Below are positions 46,001-59,352 of a DNA stretch of 64,000 bases, in pieces. The stretch covers positions 22,041,001-22,105,000 of the forward strand of contig NC_059478.1 in the NCBI RefSeq assembly GCF_018139145.2, written 5' to 3'. The notes under the pieces are model-generated. The model saw nothing but the letters and a program-made list of their open reading frames with translations, ran no database searches and was not told the DNA's origin. This DNA is from Gymnogyps californianus. Its lineage: Eukaryota > Chordata > Aves > Accipitriformes > Cathartidae. The position numbers and the translations under genes are program-made. Each line of letters starts with the position of its first letter. Positions within the stretch are counted from its first letter, which is position 1.

Positions 46001-49000
46001 CCTCTCCACTAGGAGCTGTCTAATTATGTAAAGGAAAAGTGATTAACTGATTATGATGAATAAATTAATCTCTGAGGACTTGTATGTATTCAGACATTTC
46101 TAATTAGTATGGTTTTCATGAAGAAATTCAAGGCAGTCCTCTGTTCCTATTAGTAACGATTAGCAGAACAATAAGTAATTTTTGGCAGCTCCTTGCAAAA
46201 TTATTAGAATTAACATGGGATTAAGGATTTGTGGAAAATTTGTCACTGATTAATGATGTGAGACTGACAAGTGCCACAGACCTCCCTGGAAAAGCACCCA
46301 TATCTAATGATTTCAGTAAGCAACAACGGAGCAGGTAAAATACAGGGGTTTCCTGTCAACTGTGCCAGGAATGTTGATTCCCTTTTCAAGTTCCCTACTC
46401 CTTAATTTTCCTGATGAGGATCATCAGTTATTGCATGCAAGAACTGTACGATTCTGTTCCTGCATCTCAGGACATTTCACAATGCTTTTTCAAGTTCATT
46501 TTATAAACACATTAGCTACCAAATATTTTTGTAGGTCATTGTTTCTCTCTTCTTTGAGATGTCCTTTATTAGATTTGCCAAAATTGTGCCTTCATTGATG
46601 ACTGGTCTTTGTATGCAGCCTTTTAAAATAAAAATCAGTGTTTAACGACAGTAATTTGAATTTTGAATACTTGATTGTGGTCATAAGGAGACAGGTCTGA
46701 GCAGATTAGTTGATAGCTGTGAGATGGCTGTGAAAAAAACAGGTGTAATTCCAGGGTTCATCGAGAAAGCTATTTCTACCAAACAAGTACATGCCTCTAC
46801 ACAAAGCACGCATTCATAGTATTCTGAAAGTATTCATAATATCAGTGAAGAAACATGAATTTAAACTAAAACAGGCATAAAGAAGAACTAATAGTTGCCT
46901 GGGGAAAAAGAGAACCCATGAGAGGAGATTGATGGCATGTCTATCCAGTAAAATGAAGCACAATGGAGACAGTCTCTGTTTACCTCTAGCCAGGCTGATA
47001 CTTTTACACATCGTGATGCAGTTCCATGTAAGGGTAATAACTTGGATTTTAAAAAGCAGTATAACATGGTATTTTATCTGAGCTAGGTAGCCTGTGTCTG
47101 AAAAGTCTCCATTAACCCATGCAGAGCACTGTGTGGCTACACTGGTTCCAGTTTGGGGGCAGATGCAAACAGTGTCTGCTCAGGGGCTCCGCAGCACCCT
47201 GCAAGTCATGCGCTGACCTGGCTTTGTGAAAGGAACGGGGAACCAGCGGTGCGATTGCTCTGAATGAGTATACTAGAAAGGTAGATGGTAGGAAAGGAGC
47301 TATTTCCACTAAATGATGTTAGCAACAGAGAAATAGGGAGGCCTATAGCCTTCTCATTTTGGATCTGTTTTCTACTAGTAGTAGTAAAGGACAAATACCT
47401 ACGTTTCAGAGGGAATCCGATCCATTTACAAATGGGATTAAATCACATTAATGCCTGAAATGACAGGCTGCATAGGATGATCTGGGGCATCCCTTTTAAG
47501 TCCTTCACTGACCACATTGTATGTTCTGTTAATAGAAGTCAGCTATAGGCAGAAACATATAACATGTGCCTTGCTAAACCCTCAAAATAAGCCAAAATGT
47601 ACAGCGTATGCCAGCCTTTTGCTATCAACTATAGTCCCATGAATGTGTTTTGAGTAATATGAACATGCTGAACGGATATCTGTGTTTCCAAATAAGCAAA
47701 AATGTTGGTTTATTGGGAAGGATTTTCACTTTTTTTCACCCATTGTCATGAGAATAGATGAACAGTTCCTGACAAGCACATATTTACAAAATGTTGCAAC
47801 CAATCTGAAACATTTTTAAGCTTGAAAAAATCTAAATTAAGACAAGAGTTAAAAGGAAAACACTAATCAGGTAACTTAATTGCCATAAAAGTGTTGGTCA
47901 ACTCTAGTTTAGAGAATCCCTCATCAATACTTGGGTGACATCCAGAATTACAGCAAAATTCGTCACTATGTTCAATACTTGTTCTGTGTTCTCTTTGTCT
48001 GTCTCTGTGTCTCATTTTGCCTTGGATGAAAAATGAGCAAATTGTGTCTATATATTTATTTATTTTAATAAACAATGGGGAGAGAGTTGTGAACACCTGG
48101 TTTTCCTTATACGTAACTTTCCTTGCTCACTTCTCACCTACACATACAAAAGCTTTGTCATTTAAAGGAGTCTGAACATAATGCAGTGGAAGACAATGTT
48201 GTCAAAGCAAAAGCCACGCAGAAATGCTAGCAAGTGAAAAAGCATACCTACTCAAAGTTATATCTCCTTTCCCCGGCTCCCCAGATTCAGCAGGACTGCA
48301 GTTAATCCCTCTGTTTCCTCAATAATAGCCATTTTCACCGTAACCAACCATGATGTCACAAAGCAGGGATTATGACTTCAAGTGGGGAATAAACAGTGGG
48401 AGTAGCTGGATTCTTCTAAAACAAAGACCTTGTTCTAATGCAAATGTCTTTAGTTATGAAGAAGAAGAAAACATCATATGCAGAGGGATTTGTTTCTAAA
48501 GACATTATTTTTCAAAGTTTTCTGTGAGGCAAGAGCTGCTTTACAAAGTGTACCGGAATATTACAGCTCTGTAGTAGTGGGTGGCATTGTTTCAATATCC
48601 ATTGCTGGAAATCCATAGTCCAGGCAGAAATTTGACTTGCACAAATGATTGGTGCTGAATAAGTGGTCAACACAGAGGGCCCCTCTATTTGGATGTGCAA
48701 TGTTTTTGCTCAGAGCCTTTCATTTCAAGAATTTGTTATTTTCCAGAATAAACTATTCTTTCCGTTGAAATTGCTCATATGTATTCTTACACCGAAGGTG
48801 ATTGTGTGTGCTTGCGTGGGTATGTATACGTAAGTGTTGGCAATATTTGTATTCACTCATTTATAAATTTATTGAAGCAGGATGAAGTAGTGTTCTCATT
48901 TGCTGTCATTTTGCAGACAATTTGCACTCAAATGCCTCAAAAATGTCTTCACTTGAAATCTACAAGGCTGGAATGAATTCAGCTTGAAAACAAAGTACTA

Positions 49001-51689
49001 AGAGAAAAACAAAGTTCTGAGCATTTAAGCACACAATGACAAAGCATCGTTAATGAGGAAATTGTAGTATTTCCCCAAATCAGGTTTGCTGCAAGTACAT
49101 ATTTATAAACAGCCTGCTTTTAAATTTTGCTATACAAGAACGTTGTTCCTATTTAATTAAGAAGTCCAGAAATGTATTTACTGCAAACTATGCCACTCTT
49201 ATTTGCACTAAGCAGATTCCTTTACCTTGCTCTGACCTAGCTGCAATAGTTGTAAAGCACCTTTATCTTATTTAAGTAGGGCATAGGGGTCCTGAGCGTA
49301 ATGTAGCATATCAGGAACTCACGCTAAAGCACTGGCCAATCTCTCTTCTTCCTTACAGATCATCTTAACAAAGTGAGAACAGAAGCCCATCAAACAACTT
49401 TCACTCCTTCCTAGCTTCAACACTGCATTTTGACAAGCTCTGGGGCTCAGAAAATGACATCCCCTTTAAGCCATTGACTCTATTGATTTCAACAAATGTT
49501 GGATGAGACATTAAGACTGAAGAAAAATGCAAATAAACACCGAGGTGATGGCTATAGTAGCACTGACAGTACAGAACAAGAGACAGCCTGGTCCCTTGTG
49601 ATGTCTTCAGAAAGCTTACGGGGCGAGCAGTGTGGGAAATGGTGGCATTCTTTAGGATTCTGTATTTATTTTAATATTGGTATACACAGAAGACCAAAAA
49701 ATGGGCAGCCCTTTCTGACAAATAGTGAACTGAAAACTTGTCCTTGCTGTCATAAAAGACCTTTTGTCCCTAGCTTCAGTGGAATCTTTGACTAAATTAG
49801 AAAAACTAGAGACTAATCCATGTTTTTTTTTTAAACTGAGAATTTAACTGAAATCTGAAGTTCATAGACAAAAAGTTTCATACTTTGACTCTGATTAAAT
49901 AGTACGCAGACTACATAGATAAATGTATCTGAGTGAGAAATGCTAAACTGCATCACCAAAGGATCCACTTCATATCACTGATTCAGGATTCATTACTATT
50001 TTGTTTTATAATAATAAGAGAAAAAATATTTTAAGAATTATAATTAAACTATATTTTCTTTCATCTAGAGAAAACAGCTACATCATTTACAATGAGAATA
50101 AATTGAGCATTTCCATGAGTAATAAATATTGTTAGGAATGTAGTGTTTATTGATGAAAAAAATATGGGGAGTCCTTAATGTTGTGTTGAAACTTATAATA
50201 TTATGTTCTTTTGCAGGGAACTATCATTACCAGTATATAAAGTAGTCTGCAAAAATAGGTGTTCTACGCTTAATACCAACAAGTTGTATCTTTGTCAGCA
50301 TCACTGAGGACAAGAGCAAACAGAGTGCCGACATTCCACTTCTTATCAGTTATTGAAAATAGACATTTTAATGGGTATGGCACTCAGCAGACCTCAAGAC
50401 TTTCTTTTTATAGCTTTGAATTGCCACCCTATAATTCAGTACTATTAGCCTCCACCTCTTTCATTTTATCATCCACAGGTGAATACATTTGTTGAAAACA
50501 TGATTTCTAGATGTTTTATGCAAGTTAAAACTGTCAAAAATACAAAGGAAGAGAGAAATATATGACAGTTATGCAAGTGAAAGGACGTTTGTAAAAGTGA
50601 TTTATACTTCCACTAAATAACAAAGAAGTCCTACCTAAAGGGCAAATCCTGCAGTCCTTAGGAAAAGAAAGGCTTTTTGAATGTATTACAAATTTTGTCT
50701 AACTCCTAAAGCCCTGATTCAGCAAAACGATTAAGCGTATGCCTGAATTTAAACATAATAATAGTCTCTATCTTCCTTGGGAGAACTTGCGATTAAGCAG
50801 CACATATCTTTAAATACTGTATTAAATCCAGTCTTAGATGAAAGTATCATTTTTTACATTATTGTTGGGGTTTTGATACATGTTTATTTTTACGAAAGAT
50901 TAGGTAACATGAGCTCACTGTTACCAACAATAAATAGCAACTAACCAACGGAAGGTTGATAGCAACCGAGTGCCAGACCCACCAAAGGGTCTGCCTTCTG
51001 TAGTCTATTCATAGGTTACTATGGGATGATTAATACCAAAGAAATGGTTTGCTGTTTGTTAAAATAATACGAGAACGTGTAAGCCAGTAGCTTACATAGC
51101 AGCTGTCCTCAGACTTTGAATTCGGCTCAGGTGATCAGGCACAACAGAGATATACTGGAGAGACTAAAATCAAACTTCTCTGCCATGTCAAACATCGTGT
51201 GAAATTTAAACAAACATTGTTATCACATTGGACCTCTTGATATTAGTATTGATATTTCTGAATTATCTGTTCACAGCCACTACAAAACACAAGTCCTGCC
51301 TTGCCTACAGTCAAAATATCAGAAAAAAGCAACAAATGGTGAGAACAAATACGAGAGGAAACCTATAAAGGAGAAAATGAAAGATGAAAGGGCTAAGCAG
51401 TGTTTTGGTTGGTTTAACTTCTGGCTTTAAGTATATATGCCTATTTATACACACAAGTGCCTGTACATATTTAAGCACACATTTTCCTTTTTTTTAATAA
51501 AATACTTATTAAAGTTATCTTTGCACCATGATCCAAGCACTGAAAATGGTTTCTATAGCTGTGTTTTGCTAATGGTTAGAAAATAACGTTAAAAAAGCAT
51601 AATAAATGTTCCCAACAGGTAGCACATTACTGAAGTGTTTGTGACTTCATGCTCAACCTGTGAAGGTACAGTACAATGGGTTATTGATG
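43045..51689. other. AT-rich non-coding sequence, no gene recognised
   Basis: Short open frames only (up to 99 codons, 49496-49795 plus), none recognised. Around 46.02-46.27 kb there is a dense set of TAATTA, ATTAG and TTAAT cores. A slightly GC-richer patch lies at about 47100-47260. An old-repeat remnant is likely at 50708-50757. Confidence 0.5.
50708..50757. repeat. Possible remnant of an old dispersed repeat
   Basis: Begins GCCCTGATTCAGCAAAACG and continues with a TTAAGCGTATGCCTGAATTT block. This fits the outer arm of the same old palindromic repeat whose inner units are seen at 20.4-20.6 kb. Confidence 0.45.
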
Positions 51690-51960
51690 GACACACATGT
51701 GGGAACCACAGGAGTGCCAAGAGAACTCATTGTTATCAGCACTGCATAATATAATGCTGAATGAATTAACTGTGGTGATTGCTTAAAATGTACCTTTTTG
51801 TGTAATAGCCCTAATTATCAGCAACCCTTTACAAGGAGTGGATAATCGTTTTTAATTCCTTCAGCATTCATTGTAGTAACATTAATCATGATGAGCTCAT
51901 TTGGTTTTAATGTGAATATAATATGTGATACCACAGGAATTCCGTTGAAATTTAGTGGTA
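51690..51960. promoter_or_regulatory. Candidate conserved enhancer, by motif texture only
   Basis: No open frame, no repeat and no low complexity, but many homeodomain-type cores: GAATTAACTG, CTAATTATC (TAATTA at 51812-51817), TTTAATTCC and ATTAATCATG next to the perfect palindrome ATGAGCTCAT (51891-51900). This texture is common in deeply conserved vertebrate non-coding elements. Conservation cannot be tested from one sequence. Confidence 0.2.
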
Positions 51961-54570
51961 TATAATGCCCACTTACTATACAGGGTTATCACAAATTCCC
52001 TTCATACCCAACGAATGCTGGCTGGTATACAGCCCAGGGTATTGCTCAGTTCAGCTGTCTTTGGAAATATCTACCCAATGAAGTACAAGTCAAGACCAAA
52101 CTGAAACCTGAGGCTTTCCAGAGCTCCCTTCTGCAGTGGCTAAATAGGGGCATTGATACGCTCAGGCAGATGATCTGGGGGGAAACAATAAGTCAGATCA
52201 GTTGTGACTCTGTAAACCAAGTCGGCTCTGTATATATAGCCTGTGCATCTCTGCATCAATTTCCACTTGTAATGCATCCAGACAAAAATTCTCACTGACG
52301 GGTAAAATGAGTCAGCAGTTTCTAGGTCAGTCTTTTGTAATTAGTAATGCACTGGATACCTAGCATACATCATTTTCTAAGCCAGCATATCCATAAGAAG
52401 ATTGGTACTTCCTAAATGGAATTCTTTACTTATAGTTGGCTTGATATACTTCTTATAAATTCTTTAATTCTGTGGATTGATAGAAACTGGCAATGACTGA
52501 TTAATTGCTTTACCCATTTTCTGTTGTAAGTGGTGACTGGGTCAGCGAGTGTCTTTGTTTAAAGTATTAGACTATATGCTTCTACATACAATCCAAAAAA
52601 AAAAAAAAAAAAGTGGTGCCAAACGTTGCAGTACTTGCTTTCACCACTGGAGATATTTCTCTGGGGCACAATTGACTTCTGATTTTGTATTAACTGGGAC
52701 CTGGGGAAGAAGTAGTCATTTGTTGTTGACCTGTGCTAGTTGCACTAACTAGTACACTGGGAAGATTTAAATTTCCACCTGTACTCTTAAGGTATTACTC
52801 GTTTCTTGTGGCTCTTGGAGACAAAGTTCCAGTCACAATTCAGCTGTGCATAAGCATGCAAACAGGCCCAAATATAGACCTTGTGTGACTAGAGAAGGAG
52901 TTTGATATGATTATTTCTATGCACGGATTAAAAATAAGCTTGCATGAGCATTCAAGAAATTCAACTCAATTTTAGTCAGTTCTAAGAGAACAGAAATTTA
53001 AAGCTCCATTTTTGAAAGTCATAAGTTAGACTCTGCAAATTTTCTAAAGTCACAGTGCTGGCTCAGATTTTTCTGAACTGTGACAGTGCAAACTGCTGAC
53101 ATCTTTTTTTTCTTTTAATTGTTTATTTTTCAGGCTCTTTCTGGTGAGTGGGCATCAAACCTGCAGTGCTGTGACAATTTATTCTAACGGAGGATGTGGT
53201 CCCTGCTAGGTTTCGAGGCTCTACAAAAATCTATACAGCCATACTATTTACCCATTTATAAATGGCTTGTGTTAGCAGTAATGAATTTAGAAGTTTCTGC
53301 AACTGCTTTTTCATGATGAGACACTTCTGCAATGTTTGCAAATACCTCGACACAAAAATTCAGGAAGTAATTCTATTTCTAAGCTTCCTTATCTTTTCTA
53401 TTTTATCTTTTAAGGAACTTAGGACCAGGATTATCTTCATATTATACCTTGTACAAAGCTGAAAACTTTATCTACGTTAAAAATGAAACTATCAAGGAGA
53501 AAATAGCTGTTTAAGGGCTTTGCTCTTCTCTTTGCTTCTACTCGTGAGAGTGAATGAAAGTTCATGCTCTTTTAGTGCCTTTTTAAGGAATCATGTTATG
53601 TCAAGGTATGTAGCAGTGCCATAATGGAATTTCAAAAGAAAAGCGGAGCACTACATGTTTGATTAGATCTGCCAGATATTCAGGATTGACCTGGAGGGTA
53701 CAAGATACAGGTCAAGTGTCTGTTTTAGACTGCCATTCAGACCACTAAAAGTCCAAGTTGGCTTGTGAGCAACACATATATGAGTGGCTCTCCATAGCAG
53801 CTCTAAGACTGTCTGAACTCTAAGACAATTCAGGCAGGAGAATGTTTGATTACTATAAAATGTTCACTTGTAATAAGTGCCTTGAAAATGGAGTACTGAA
53901 ATTGTCCTTTTTGATATAAATCAGCCCTTAAACTTGTCCAATAGTTAGACATCTTTTCACTGATAATATTACTAAACATGAAGGTGCTGTTAATAATGTT
54001 TTGTTTTCCACATATTTTTGAAAATTATGTTATTAAAACACAGTATACAGCTGTATCTTTCAAAATAGAACTATACATTCAATTTATTTTGTAAGGTCTT
54101 TCTACTGAATTTCAAAAAGTATTACAAAGACTCCCTTAAATTCATTTTCCCTCCAGAAAATGTATTGACATTTAAGTAAAACCATTACCACCCCACTCCC
54201 AGTAATATTGGCAAAAAATTAAGCATTCTCACAGAAGGTAAGTATAATCCATACAATCATTTCAGCTCCTGATAAAGTCACTCATCTTTTTTTTTTTTAT
54301 GGAAAAAGCTAGTGCTGTATCAGATTGTAGAATGCAGAATAAAATTAAAAAAATCTTGATGAAAATATAGTCCAGGAATAGGAAATAAGATTAGAGGTGA
54401 CATATTGTTACCAGCCATGAGGTCTTCTCCAGGCTGTAAGGAGGAAAAAAACAGCTATTCTGTGTTAGCCATCATATCAGGCCTCTATTTGTTATGGAAT
54501 TCAAAAATAATTGTCACCTTAGGGCTGCATACAGCAGTATGAATTAGATGTGGGTAGCTATGAACTCTGC
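51961..54570. other. AT-rich non-coding sequence, no gene recognised
   Basis: A homopolymer of 18 A lies at 52595-52612. It has no upstream AATAAA or recognisable retrocopy, so I do not call it a processed-gene tail. Open frames are below 70 codons. Confidence 0.55.
52595..52612. repeat. A18 homopolymer
   Basis: Eighteen A in a row. No retrocopy was recognised upstream. Confidence 0.85.
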
Positions 54571-54614
54571 TTTTTTGGGCAACTTACAGCTTGTATAGCT
54601 TGTTGCCCAAAAGG
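54571..54614. other. Short perfect hairpin (inverted repeat)
   Basis: The left arm (54571-54583) and right arm (54602-54614) pair over 13 positions as RNA: eleven Watson-Crick pairs around GGGCAAC/GTTGCCC plus two G-U pairs. The 18-base loop can form a further four-pair AGCT/AGCT stem. It is short for a vertebrate microRNA precursor and the flanks pair poorly, so it may be a chance palindrome or the core of a small DNA transposon. Confidence 0.35.
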
Positions 54615-57600
54615 AAGCTCGTGGTCAAACAAATTCACATTAGACATTCTTGCTTTTAAGCTCAATAAAATTTGTCTTTAAAAAGATTTTTAAGAATTCT
54701 GGTGCCATTGTAACCCCTGGTAAATGAACCATGCTAGCACTCAATTATTTGAATTTGAACTCCTGCTTAACTTAGTGCACATTAAAAGCTAACCTTTTTT
54801 TTTTTTTAATTTTTTATCACCAACTGTAATCAAATCAGGACTGTAGCTTTCAATTATGCTTGTCCAAGATTTGAGCTCTTGAGTCTTTTGTGAAGACTTA
54901 CTGCTGAGTGCAAAATGTGAGATAAGTTGCAAATGTTTAGACATGATGACAACTCAGAGGTCTGATTGATTACTAAAAAAGGATAAATAGAAGGTGTTTT
55001 TAAAGGTTTTTTTGGACAGCAGCCCAAAGGACCTTTTAAGAATGTTTTGAGCCATTTCTTAGTGAGAAAATCACCAAATTAACAAGATTCTTTTAGTACT
55101 TGAAGGAGAAATGGAAAAGCCTATTTAAACAACTCAGTTAATGTTTTATGCTTGTTTTTATTCATGATTTATACTGAAATGGCCTAATTTAGTTCTACCA
55201 TAACTGACAGCAGCATGAGGACCACAAAGTTCTCTACTTCCAAATAAAAAAGATTCACTGAGGTTAAGAGGGACCAAACACAGTTTTACCCTTTGATCAT
55301 GCCTAATTTCAAAAGGTTTCATTATTCATTCTCTTTATTTGGATGACATTTTATTGCACTTTTAAAGCAGTCTAAACTGCTTTATATAAAGCAAGTTACA
55401 ATTGGTATCTCACCGAAATTACCATCAAATTTTAATTTACACTTAAATGACCAGGAACAGGGCGTAAGTCCTCAAGTTCTGATCTTATTCTCATTGAAAT
55501 CAATGATAAAATTGCCAAGGACATAAAAAGAGCAGGATCATGTATTATGAATTTGTCAGTTACATGTCTTTGAAAGAGAAGCTTGCAGAGCTGTAGGTAT
55601 TTTTCCATGATGCAATTTAAGAAGATCAGATAATGACTATCCAAGAGACTAATATGACTTTGGCACTATAGAAAATCTTCCTAGGCTACAGTACAGATGC
55701 ATGGGTACCCCTGATCATCAAAGCAGCAGGTCAGGGTAATGTCATGTTTCTGAGGGAAAAAAAAGCAGCACTAAGAAGCCACATTGGAAATTTATGGCAG
55801 GTAGGCACCTGATAAAATCAGTCTAGTAAAAGTCCATCAGAAGTCTAAAATAAGGAGTGATTATGCATACATTCAGATCTGGTGCAGAAAAAAAACCCCA
55901 AAAAACTGTTGAGCAAGTTAATCATGCCTTCATATTAAATCTGTCATGAACCAGAGAATATGTTATTAGCATCCATGGTTGTCACAACAGGTACTGACCC
56001 AGCCACCTCCTGATCTAAAATAGTCTGAGTTGCAACAGCTTCATTTTAAGAGCCATGTCTCCGTAGGCAGAGATAAATGGGGATTTCTAACAATGCACAC
56101 ACACTGAGGGTGGGGGAATCATTCTCGTTCAGAGGACTGACTTTTAAATAGCAGTGGACAGAGAAATGTTCACATGCAGAAGTGAATCCAGGTTAGGTGT
56201 AGAACTGGGCCTTACTTTGATATTGACAGAATAAGACTAGTTATTTGAGACTGAAAGATGTTTGAATTTTTTGTATGCTCTGAAGCAGAGTGAAAGTCTA
56301 CAAGTACAGAATCAAACCATTTGTGAAAGTGTTGTATTAGTGAAGTCAGATGCCATACTTCCCAAAAATATCCTGGAACTATTGTAGTAAGATAAATATG
56401 ATCTGAAGCTACAGATTTAAATCCAACACAGTCCTCCAGTTTGGAAACATTTTTCCACCTCTCTATGTCTTGAATTGAAATACTACCCACTTTCATATTC
56501 TCTCTCTCTCAATCCTCATACGCAGATAATACTCAAATCTGCAGTTTTGCTGTATACCATCTCTTGCACATGGTCTCTAGATCTACCCCATAGATAAAAA
56601 CAAAATCTCATTATATTTTCATCATCCTATATCTCAGTCACTAAAATACACATTTTTTAATTGCATATCTGCTTGTAACACTACTGGAATGGATCATCTG
56701 TTACTTTGCTAATAATTTTTTTTCTTTGGATGATTCCAGTGGTTCTATTTCTCTTCTATCAGACATAATCTGTTCATTTTGCTTTTCAGTATCATCCTTA
56801 GCTCACTGTCAGTCTGGTCTGGGCACATACCTGTGACGGCCAATGATGGGACTTTATGGTCTTTTCTTTATGAAATGCAGTTCTAGGCATGTAGCCGCAT
56901 TGACTTTCCACTTTGGCTCATCACTGTGCCAGTCCCTAAGGTACAAACTATGATTCAATTAATTGGCTATTAAACTGCCGTCTTCTTTCTCCTATTGGTC
57001 AGTAACATAAACCTTTGCCAAAAAAAATAATAATTCAAAAAAAGATCATGGTTTTGTTATGTTGCTGCTCATGGTTAGGTTAGTTGGAACTGTGTAAACA
57101 ACCACAAAGGTACCATTTCCATTTCATGTAATCATGGTAAATCCTTCCTTAAAATTCTGATCATTGATAGAAGTAAGTGGAGGGTGGAGTTTTGGTTTGG
57201 GAGCCAAACACTGTAATTTTGGAGAAATAAAAAAGGTTGATAAAGTTTTAGGAAGTTTCTAACAAAAAGGGGGAAAACCAAGAAAACTTGTTAGGTGTCT
57301 CAAAACAAAATGTTTCATTTTTCTTTGGATTCTTCAGATTTTTTCATCAGTATCAATTTTTAAACAAAGAAATGACAGTATAAAACACATTTTAAAAGGT
57401 TTGCTTTATAAATGTAAAACCGAACCCTTTTGTTACTTTCTTACCCTCATGCATATTTTATTTGACAGAAAGAACCTACTTAATTCAACCCAGAAATTCT
57501 GTTCTCCAGTAAATATCATATTCAGTGAAAAAAAGTCACCTGGCTACAAAATATTTGACTAAAATTCAGTTGCTGTCTTGTAGGAACCACAGCACGTAAC

Positions 57601-59345
57601 TGTGATGAAAATCAGATCTCCTTTGCCCCTTCTGTCTGTTATCAACCTCTTGTCTCTTGTAAGCAAAATCTGTTTTTTTTATTCTTCCATTACCTCACAC
57701 CATAGTGGAGTCTGAAGTCAGTACTGAGATTCCTAAATGTTATCATAATACAAACCATAAGAAGTAAGACAAGATGATAGTTTCTGTTTTCAAAATTGGA
57801 AGAAATGTATTTTGTAATTATAGATATATGAGTTGCATGGACATGAAGAGGGAAATTATTAAAGAACACTCGTTACACAAAGCTTTATAAGGGGCATATG
57901 CCTAGACTGATACAAAAGAGCCAATCCCTTTATCTTTGTATTTCTTTTATGTAAAAGTAGAACTGAAATAATATTCCAAACTATAATTTGGACAATGGGC
58001 TGTAGGAGAGAGTTGACAATTTATAAATCAACATAAGGCTGTTGGGCATCCAAATTTTGTCTCTTCAAAAATAGTTTCATATGTGCACTTTTATATGTAC
58101 ACAGGGTTGGGCTTTTTTGTTTTCTTTGGGTTTTGTTTGGTTTTTTTAATATGGTATTTAAAGTTAACTGTGGAGTCTCAGCTTATGGATCTCAGGGAAA
58201 TAATTTTCAATGGGCAGATCTTCACTCAGTTCTTCTTCCTTTTGCACATAGTAAGGGAAATGTAAACTACCTTAAGAGGGCACCTGAAGCTCCTTCACAT
58301 CATGGGTTAACCATAACTGTGATGGCTGGCACCAACATCTTGAAGTAAAAACCATGCTGGTGTCACAAAAGAGGTCTCAAAAGTTTTCAAAGAATTGTCC
58401 AAGCTCAGGCAAATTAGAAACACAATTTCTGAAAATGTTTTGCTAGTATTTTTAACTATCTTCTTGAAATACACTGCAAAACAAAAAGAACCAGCCAGAA
58501 TCAAAAGAAAAAAGATCTAAAGTACTCTGCAAATAAGTGAAACATAATTAGTTCATTATACTTATTTTTAGATAGTTTTTCAGTTTTCCCAGAGAAGGCT
58601 TAAAGAAAATCTTGAACTCACTCTGCAGGTTAAAAAGGAGTGATTTCCTGGTAACCCAGAGCTTTGACATTCACATATCTTTTTATAAATCTACAGTACA
58701 AAATACACTCGCCTATCTTAAAGTTGTAGAAATACCTGCCGTTGACAGCAATCACTATGTAAACTCCATAATTTTTTTTTTCTCATCACTGAATTTATTA
58801 GCTGACTATCATATGTGATTTCACATGTAGTTGAAATATGCTTGGAAGAGTTACCAAGTTATTGTCACTCTCATTTAGGTGTGGAAGAATAATTTCTGAG
58901 ATTTCTTTGGGGAATGCTTTCTTTTAAAAGTGTATTGAGTCACGATGAATGTCAAATGCTTCAAAAAGTAAAAGACAGTGTTTAGTGAGAAACTTTCAGC
59001 CTTTCAGTTTCCAAGTACAGCAGTCAAAGGGAGACTTTTCTTCCACACTCTATCATTACCCCTTCAGCCCCTCTGACATTTTGACATATCATCATTTCCA
59101 TGATCTCAAGCATGTATACATTGATTTTTCAATCATTCTCTATTAAACGCAACAAAAGAAATTTAATGATCCAATTGAATCAATCCAGGGGAAATAACTG
59201 CTAGTTTCAATGATATTAAAAGATTCATGCTATTCTTATTTTTTTGTTGTTGTTGTTTTCTCAACTGAAATAAACAAAAAGTAGCTTGTTCCCTCCAAAA
59301 TAAAAAATTATATTTGAGTGAGGGGATATTGAAGGGCTTCCAGGC
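54615..59345. other. AT-rich non-coding sequence, no gene recognised
   Basis: Homopolymer T runs and short open frames (up to 94 codons at 56496-56212, minus), none recognised. An old-repeat remnant is seen at 55455-55535. Confidence 0.5.
55455..55535. repeat. Possible remnant of an old dispersed repeat
   Basis: TCATTGAAATCAATGA (55491-55506) is a perfect 16-base palindrome, followed by ATAAAATTGCC and AGCAGGATC, in the order typical of the old CATTGACTTCAATGG-type repeat. Confidence 0.45.
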
Positions 59346-59352
59346 AGTGAAC

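Noticed and set aside
52595..52612. Poly-A tail of a processed retrocopy
   Set aside because: No AATAAA upstream, no recognisable gene sequence and no target duplication. A simple homopolymer is the better reading.
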